DNA of 60,937 nt from Alphaproteobacteria bacterium (lineage in GTDB: Bacteria; Pseudomonadota; Alphaproteobacteria; Rhodobacterales; Rhodobacteraceae). The position numbers were made by a program, and so were the translations under genes. Shown piece by piece: positions 57,677-60,937 of this stretch. Below the pieces are notes generated by a model. The model did no database searches, was not told the DNA's origin, and saw nothing but the letters and a program-made list of their open reading frames with translations. Where the stretch lies: contig JAUIIJ010000031.1 of the NCBI GenBank assembly GCA_030431825.1, forward strand, positions 1 through 60,937. Reading direction: 5' to 3'. The stretch's first letter is position 1; each line of letters begins with the position of its first letter.

Positions 57677-58025
57677 AAGCCACCAGAAACTTATCGATTC
57701 TCTCGATGAACTCCTGGACCGCGAGCGCGAAGCATTGCTCGCAGGACAATTGGATCAGCTTGGAGTCCTGATGACGACCAAAGAGCAATTGATCGACAGG
57801 ATCAACAAGCTGCAAGTCGAAGATCGCACTCCTCTCGAGTCGATTCATCAGAAGGTGACCCGTAATCAGGCCCTGCTGAACAGCGCACTGGAAGGCATTC
57901 GGGCAGTTGCGGACCGCATGGCAGAGTTGCGGCGCGTGCGTTCCGGGTTTGAAACCTACGACCGCCGGGGCAAACGACAGACCTTCGGCAACTCCGTCAA
58001 TTCGAACCTCGAGAAACGCGCGTGA
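57666..58025 (+). CDS. FlgN-like flagellar chaperone
   Basis: This 119-residue, almost entirely alpha-helical protein (LIDSLDELLDREREALLAG) resembles FlgN, the chaperone for hook-filament junction proteins. The C-terminal part (RVRSGFETYDRRGKRQTF) matches the FlgK/FlgL-binding tail in a general way. Position just before flagellin and after the flgJ-like gene supports this. The similarity is weak, and the call is helped by context. Confidence 0.75.
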   Translation: MTDESHQKLIDSLDELLDREREALLAGQLDQLGVLMTTKEQLIDRINKLQVEDRTPLESIHQKVTRNQALLNSALEGIRAVADRMAELRRVRSGFETYDRRGKRQTFGNSVNSNLEKRA

Positions 58026-58125
58026 CACTCATTTTGAGTTAAATGCAATGCGTCTTGACCGACCCGTTTAGGATTCCATTAGGACATCGCACGCATGTTG
58101 ATGGGGCATCTGAAACAAAGGTGGC

Positions 58126-58150
58126 GCGAAGCCGAAAGAAAGGCCTTCGC
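58126..58150 (+). other. Leader hairpin 1 of the flagellin mRNA
   Basis: GCGAAGCC (58126-58133) pairs with GGCCTTCGC (58142-58150) with one bulged base, loop GAAAGAAA. It is a candidate binding site for the regulator FlbT. Confidence 0.45.
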
Positions 58151-58171
58151 AATCGTCAGAAAGACATTTGG

Positions 58172-58189
58172 GCCACCCGAAAGGGCGGC
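58172..58189 (+). other. Leader hairpin 2 of the flagellin mRNA, GAAA tetraloop
   Basis: A stem of six pairs with one A/C mismatch (GCCACCC with GGGCGGC) is capped by a GAAA (GNRA) tetraloop. It lies about 45 bases before the flagellin ATG. Confidence 0.5.
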
Positions 58190-58233
58190 ATGAAACCGGG
58201 TAAAACTTGCCCAATGACCAAAGGAACAATGCC

Positions 58234-59058
58234 ATGTCGAGCATTCTGACAAACAACAGTGCTATGGTTGCACTGCAGACCCTGAAATCCATCAACTCCA
58301 ACCTCGCCAAGACCCAGGACCAGATTTCCACCGGCAAGGATGTCGGCTCGGCCAAGGACAACTCGGCCATCTGGGCGATCTCGAAAGTGATGGAATCTGA
58401 CGTGAGCGGCTTTCAGGCCGTGTCCGATTCGCTGGCGCTTGGTGAATCGACCGTCGCCGTCGCCTCCGCAGGCGCCGAACAGATCGTGAATGTGCTGAGT
58501 GACATGAAAGAAAAGGTCGTCGCAGCCACCGGCGAAAACGTCGACTACACCAAGCTGACTGCCGATATCACTGAATCGATTGCACAGGTGACCTCGATCA
58601 TCAACGCATCGCAGTTCAACGGCATGAACCTCTTGAATGATGACGGCGTGGACCTGACGGTGACCTCGTCGATCGATCGCGACAATACCGGCGCGATCAC
58701 GGTTTCCGAGATCACTGTGGCGGCGGTAGATTTCACCTCAAACCTCGACCTGAGCGACATCGACGTAAGTGATTCCACAAACGCGGCGGCTTCGATCACG
58801 GCACTTGAAGCGCACATCCAGACCGCCGTGGATGGCGCGGCGGCGCTCGGTGCGTCTGCCAAGCGCATCTCCGATCAGAATGTCTTTGTAGGCAAGGTGA
58901 TGGACGCCATGAAATCCGGCATCGGCAGCCTTGTGGATGCCGATATGGAAGCCGCATCGGCCCGCCTGCAAGCGCTTCAGACACAGCAACAGCTCGGCGT
59001 ACAGGCCCTGTCGATTGCCAACCAGGCGCCGCAGACCATCCTGTCGCTCTTCCGTTAA
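58234..59058 (+). CDS. Flagellin
   Basis: This 274-residue filament subunit has N-terminal D0/D1 helices (SILTNNSAMVALQTLKSINS, STGKDVGSAKDNSAIWAISK), a short D2/D3 variable centre and the C-terminal D0 part (RISDQNVFVGKVMDAMKSGI, then ALSIANQAPQTILSLFR). The ATG at 58234 follows AAAGGAACA. The short central region is typical of alphaproteobacterial flagellins. It is followed by flaF and flbT and a strong terminator. Confidence 0.96.
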   Translation: MSSILTNNSAMVALQTLKSINSNLAKTQDQISTGKDVGSAKDNSAIWAISKVMESDVSGFQAVSDSLALGESTVAVASAGAEQIVNVLSDMKEKVVAATGENVDYTKLTADITESIAQVTSIINASQFNGMNLLNDDGVDLTVTSSIDRDNTGAITVSEITVAAVDFTSNLDLSDIDVSDSTNAAASITALEAHIQTAVDGAAALGASAKRISDQNVFVGKVMDAMKSGIGSLVDADMEAASARLQALQTQQQLGVQALSIANQAPQTILSLFR

Positions 59059-59074
59059 CGCAGCCACGGTACCG

Positions 59075-59106
59075 GTCGGGGCGTCACGCGCCCCGACTTC
59101 TCTTCT
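59075..59106 (+). terminator. Intrinsic terminator of flagellin
   Basis: A nine-base stem GTCGGGGCG (59075-59083) with CGCCCCGAC (59089-59097), loop TCACG, followed by TTCTCTTCT. Confidence 0.65.
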
Positions 59107-59134
59107 GAAGCACTCGGATATGTGAGGTCCTGAT

Positions 59135-59503
59135 TTGAACGCCCTGTCCCAGGCGCATCGCGCCTATTCCGCCGCATCGGCCCCGACACGCACAACAAGA
59201 GGCACCGAGTACGAGGCGATCGCCCGTATCACGACGCGCATTCGCGCGGCAGAAGCCAAGGGAACAGCCGGGTTCGCGGCACTCGCCGAAGCGCTCAACG
59301 ACAATCGCAAAATCTGGACGATATTTGCCATTGACGTTGCCGACAAGGGGAACGCCCTGCCTTCGGAACTCAAGGCCCGGATCCTCTATCTTGCCGAGTT
59401 CACAAATCACCACACCAGCAAGGTTCTGGCCCGGCAAGCAAACAGCGAACCGCTGCTCGAGATCAACACGGCCATTCTGCGTGGCTTGAGAGGCGGAACA
59501 TGA
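59135..59503 (+). CDS. flaF: Flagellar biosynthesis regulator FlaF
   Basis: This 122-residue protein matches FlaF: a helical core GTEYEAIARITTRIRAAE, with AALAEALNDNRKIWTIFAID, then LPSELKARILYLAEFTNHHT. In Caulobacter, FlaF promotes flagellin translation and secretion and works against FlbT. It starts at TTG (59135), after GAGGTCC, and is four bases from the flbT start. Confidence 0.9.
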   Translation: MNALSQAHRAYSAASAPTRTTRGTEYEAIARITTRIRAAEAKGTAGFAALAEALNDNRKIWTIFAIDVADKGNALPSELKARILYLAEFTNHHTSKVLARQANSEPLLEINTAILRGLRGGT

Positions 59504-59507
59504 GATC

Positions 59508-59912
59508 ATGAGCGGACTGATCCTGAAACTCGCCCCGAAGGAACGCGTACTCGTCAACGGTGCTGTCATCGAAAACGGTGACCGGCGCAGTCGGCTATCG
59601 ATCGTGACGCCCGATGCCAACATACTCCGGCTGCGTGATGCGATCCATCCGGACGAAGCGACCACACCGGTAAGACGGGTCTGCTATGCCGCACAGTTGA
59701 TATTAACCGGCGACAGCGACCCGGAAACCGCGCGGCATGGCCTTTTGCGCCGCATCGAGGAACTTAGCCAGGTTTTTACAGATGCAGACAGCCGCGCCTC
59801 CCTGACCGAGGCCACAGATGCCCTCATAGCACAACACCACTACCGGTGCCTCAAAGCGCTGCGCAGCCTCATGCCGCGCGAGGACCGGCTTATGGCGGCA
59901 CGTCCATCATGA
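59508..59912 (+). CDS. flbT: Flagellin translation repressor FlbT
   Basis: This 134-residue protein matches FlbT: GLILKLAPKERVLVNGAVIENGD near the N-terminus and RRVCYAAQLILTGDSDPETAR. In Caulobacter FlbT binds the flagellin 5' UTR and destabilises the mRNA. The starts of flbT and the DUF1217 gene overlap in ATGA, so both are coupled. Its target here is probably the hairpin leader before the flagellin gene. Confidence 0.92.
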   Translation: MSGLILKLAPKERVLVNGAVIENGDRRSRLSIVTPDANILRLRDAIHPDEATTPVRRVCYAAQLILTGDSDPETARHGLLRRIEELSQVFTDADSRASLTEATDALIAQHHYRCLKALRSLMPREDRLMAARPS

Positions 59913-60712
59913 CCTTCCAGCCCGTCATAGTCGGTTCGGGAATCGCGGGCTGGAACTTTCTTCAACGCACCTACGAACCTCAGTTCGAAACCTTTTCGAA
60001 GAGCGCCCAGATTTCACGGGATGTCGACTACTTCCAGAAGAACATCGGCGAGATCGAAAGCGCCGAGGCTCTAGTCAGCGATCGACGCCTTCTCTCCGTC
60101 GCTCTCGGCGCCTTCGGGCTTCACGACGATCTGAACAACACATATTTCATCCGGAAAATACTTGAAGACGGCACGGTCAGTGATGATGCCCTAGCGAACA
60201 GATTGACCGATGATCGCTACAAACGGTTCAGTGCCGCATTCGGGTTCGGGCCGGCAGAACTGAATACAACATCCGATTCACGGAAAATGTCGACAATCGC
60301 TGACGACTACAAGATTCAGTCTTTCGAGGTATCGGTCGGAGAACAGAACGACACGATGCGAATAGCACTGTTCGCGCAGCGCGAACTGACAAGTCTCGCA
60401 GCTGAAAACATGAGCGACGAAGCCAAGTGGTTCACCCTCATGGGATTACCGCCGCTCAGGACGATGTTCGAAACCGCCTTGGGGCTGCCTGCGTCTTTCG
60501 GCCAGATCGACATAGACCAACAACACGAAATCCTGCGCGAAAAGACCCGTTCGGTAACCGGAGACGATACGATCACGCAATTCTCCATCCCAGCGAATGT
60601 TGAACGAGTGACACAATTATTCCTTGCCAGGTCTCAAATCGCAGCTTCAGGAAACGGCGCATCCGCCAACGCCAATGCACTGACTTTGCTCCAATCTGCA
60701 TCGGCGCGATGA
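59909..60712 (+). CDS. DUF1217 flagellar-associated protein
   Basis: This 267-residue protein matches DUF1217, a family found next to flagellar genes in alphaproteobacteria. Landmarks are PVIVGSGIAGWNFLQRTYEP, RLLSVALGAFGLHDDLNNTY and MGLPPLRTMFETALGLP. The function is unknown. The ATG at 59909 overlaps the flbT stop, which shows coupling. No signal peptide or membrane helix is obvious, so a cytoplasmic or exported flagellar role is open. Confidence 0.85.
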   Translation: MTFQPVIVGSGIAGWNFLQRTYEPQFETFSKSAQISRDVDYFQKNIGEIESAEALVSDRRLLSVALGAFGLHDDLNNTYFIRKILEDGTVSDDALANRLTDDRYKRFSAAFGFGPAELNTTSDSRKMSTIADDYKIQSFEVSVGEQNDTMRIALFAQRELTSLAAENMSDEAKWFTLMGLPPLRTMFETALGLPASFGQIDIDQQHEILREKTRSVTGDDTITQFSIPANVERVTQLFLARSQIAASGNGASANANALTLLQSASAR

Positions 60713-60937
60713 ATGGCGCTGTTGCAGAACTCTCCCGGTGAAGGGTTCTGAACCGCTCCGGTATTTCCGGAGGCTCCAAATCAAGGAAGGATTGGAGCCA
60801 TGGAAAAAGACAACATGTATAAGCGCCCCTTGCGCAAGAAGTAATTTTGAAGCTGTTTCTGACGCGTCACCGGGTGCTGACATGTATCCGGCCTCTGTTG
60901 CGGCCTTGGCCATGCCGCGGGCCCGTATGGTGTTCGC
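60713..60937. other. Inverted-repeat-rich region after the DUF1217 gene
   Basis: This 225-base stretch to the window edge has no convincing long gene. It holds GGTTC-T-GAACC (60744-60754), CTCCGG - 5 - CCGGAG (60756-60772), an eight-base repeat GGCTCCAA - 12 - TTGGAGCC (60772-60799), a tiny ORF (60800-60844, MEKDNMYKRPLRKK) and CTTGCGCAAG (60829-60838). It begins with GGCGCTGTTGCAGA, similar to IS6-family terminal repeats. A minus-strand frame reading ANTIRARGMAKAATEAGYMS is open to the window edge but is unrecognised. Confidence 0.5.

Larger units (their letters stand above)
58026..58233 (+). promoter_or_regulatory. Flagellin leader region, promoter and structured 5' UTR
   Basis: It contains a TTGACC (58055-58060) that may be a -35, and a TAAA-N14-ACCGACCC element resembling a sigma28 promoter (58040-58065). 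Two hairpins follow (58126-58150 and 58172-58189). It ends at the AAAGGAACA ribosome-binding site before the flagellin ATG. Confidence 0.45.

Noticed and set aside
58040..58065. A confident sigma28 promoter for flagellin
   Set aside because: TAAA with a 14-base spacer and ACCGACCC is only a partial match to TAAA-N15-GCCGATAA, so it is given only as a possible element in the leader.

Overview
The window is high-GC, gene-dense DNA from an alphaproteobacterium, most likely a Rhodobacterales (Roseobacter-group) bacterium. The main reasons are the gene order rsmB - heparinase II/III - purH - lspA - DUF3035 lipoprotein - two M16 peptidases, a DeoC next to a two-domain ALDH16-type dehydrogenase, and an alphaproteobacterial flagellar set (flagellin - FlaF - FlbT - DUF1217). 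Single-residue protein matches to FadH, RppH, GlnK/AmtB and TroA-like binding proteins agree with this. Taxonomy is inferred from the sequence alone. No rRNA, tRNA, CRISPR array, integrase or intact insertion sequence was seen, and base composition looks uniform, so most of the window appears to be core chromosome.

Layout. 1-5061: the 3' part of a fused hydantoinase/5-oxoprolinase and a DEAD-box helicase. 5066-8974 (minus): a four-gene Mn/Zn-type ABC importer in which one permease carries a DtxR-like C-terminal extension, behind a promoter with two Fur/Mur-like boxes. 9176-12552 (plus): deoxyribose-phosphate aldolase and an ALDH16-type dehydrogenase, which together could turn deoxyribose 5-phosphate into acetate. 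12652-21310 (minus): M16 pair, DUF3035 lipoprotein, lspA, purH, heparinase II/III protein and rsmB. 21395-22655: an SdhAF4-like protein and two divergent exported proteins of unknown function. 22775-29317: dapB, then rbfA, a phosphodiester glycosidase, truB, DUF1643, an RTX-repeat protein and rpsO, with a chromate transporter inserted on the opposite strand. 29546-31238 (minus): amtB-glnK.

31493-38345: a bifunctional penicillin-binding protein, mlaC/mlaA (minus), and the ATPase and adaptor of a type I secretion system. 38416-41164: RidA, GDPD, a FemAB-like GNAT and pterin carbinolamine dehydratase. 41255-45227: peroxiredoxin (minus), a ferredoxin-reductase-like flavoprotein, rsmD, map (minus) and sfsA (minus). 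45276-48228: a run of four genes, three of the junctions tight or overlapping (CinA-type, GNAT, AhpD-like, OmpA). 48260-54921: LysR regulator, an ABM-domain protein, FadH, RppH, GNAT, adenosine kinase and endonuclease III. 55066-60712: flagellar genes, with flgD-fliK on the minus strand diverging from flgJ-like, flgN-like, flagellin, flaF, flbT and a DUF1217 gene.

The parts that known families explain least are the permease-DtxR fusion and its twin-box promoter; the paired exported unknowns at 21606-22655; a 25-bp near-palindrome and a 17-codon leader ORF between the LysR and ABM genes; the hairpin-rich flagellin leader, which is probably the target of FlbT; and an unassigned inverted-repeat cluster after the DUF1217 gene. 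No completely new multi-gene system can be demonstrated from the sequence alone.
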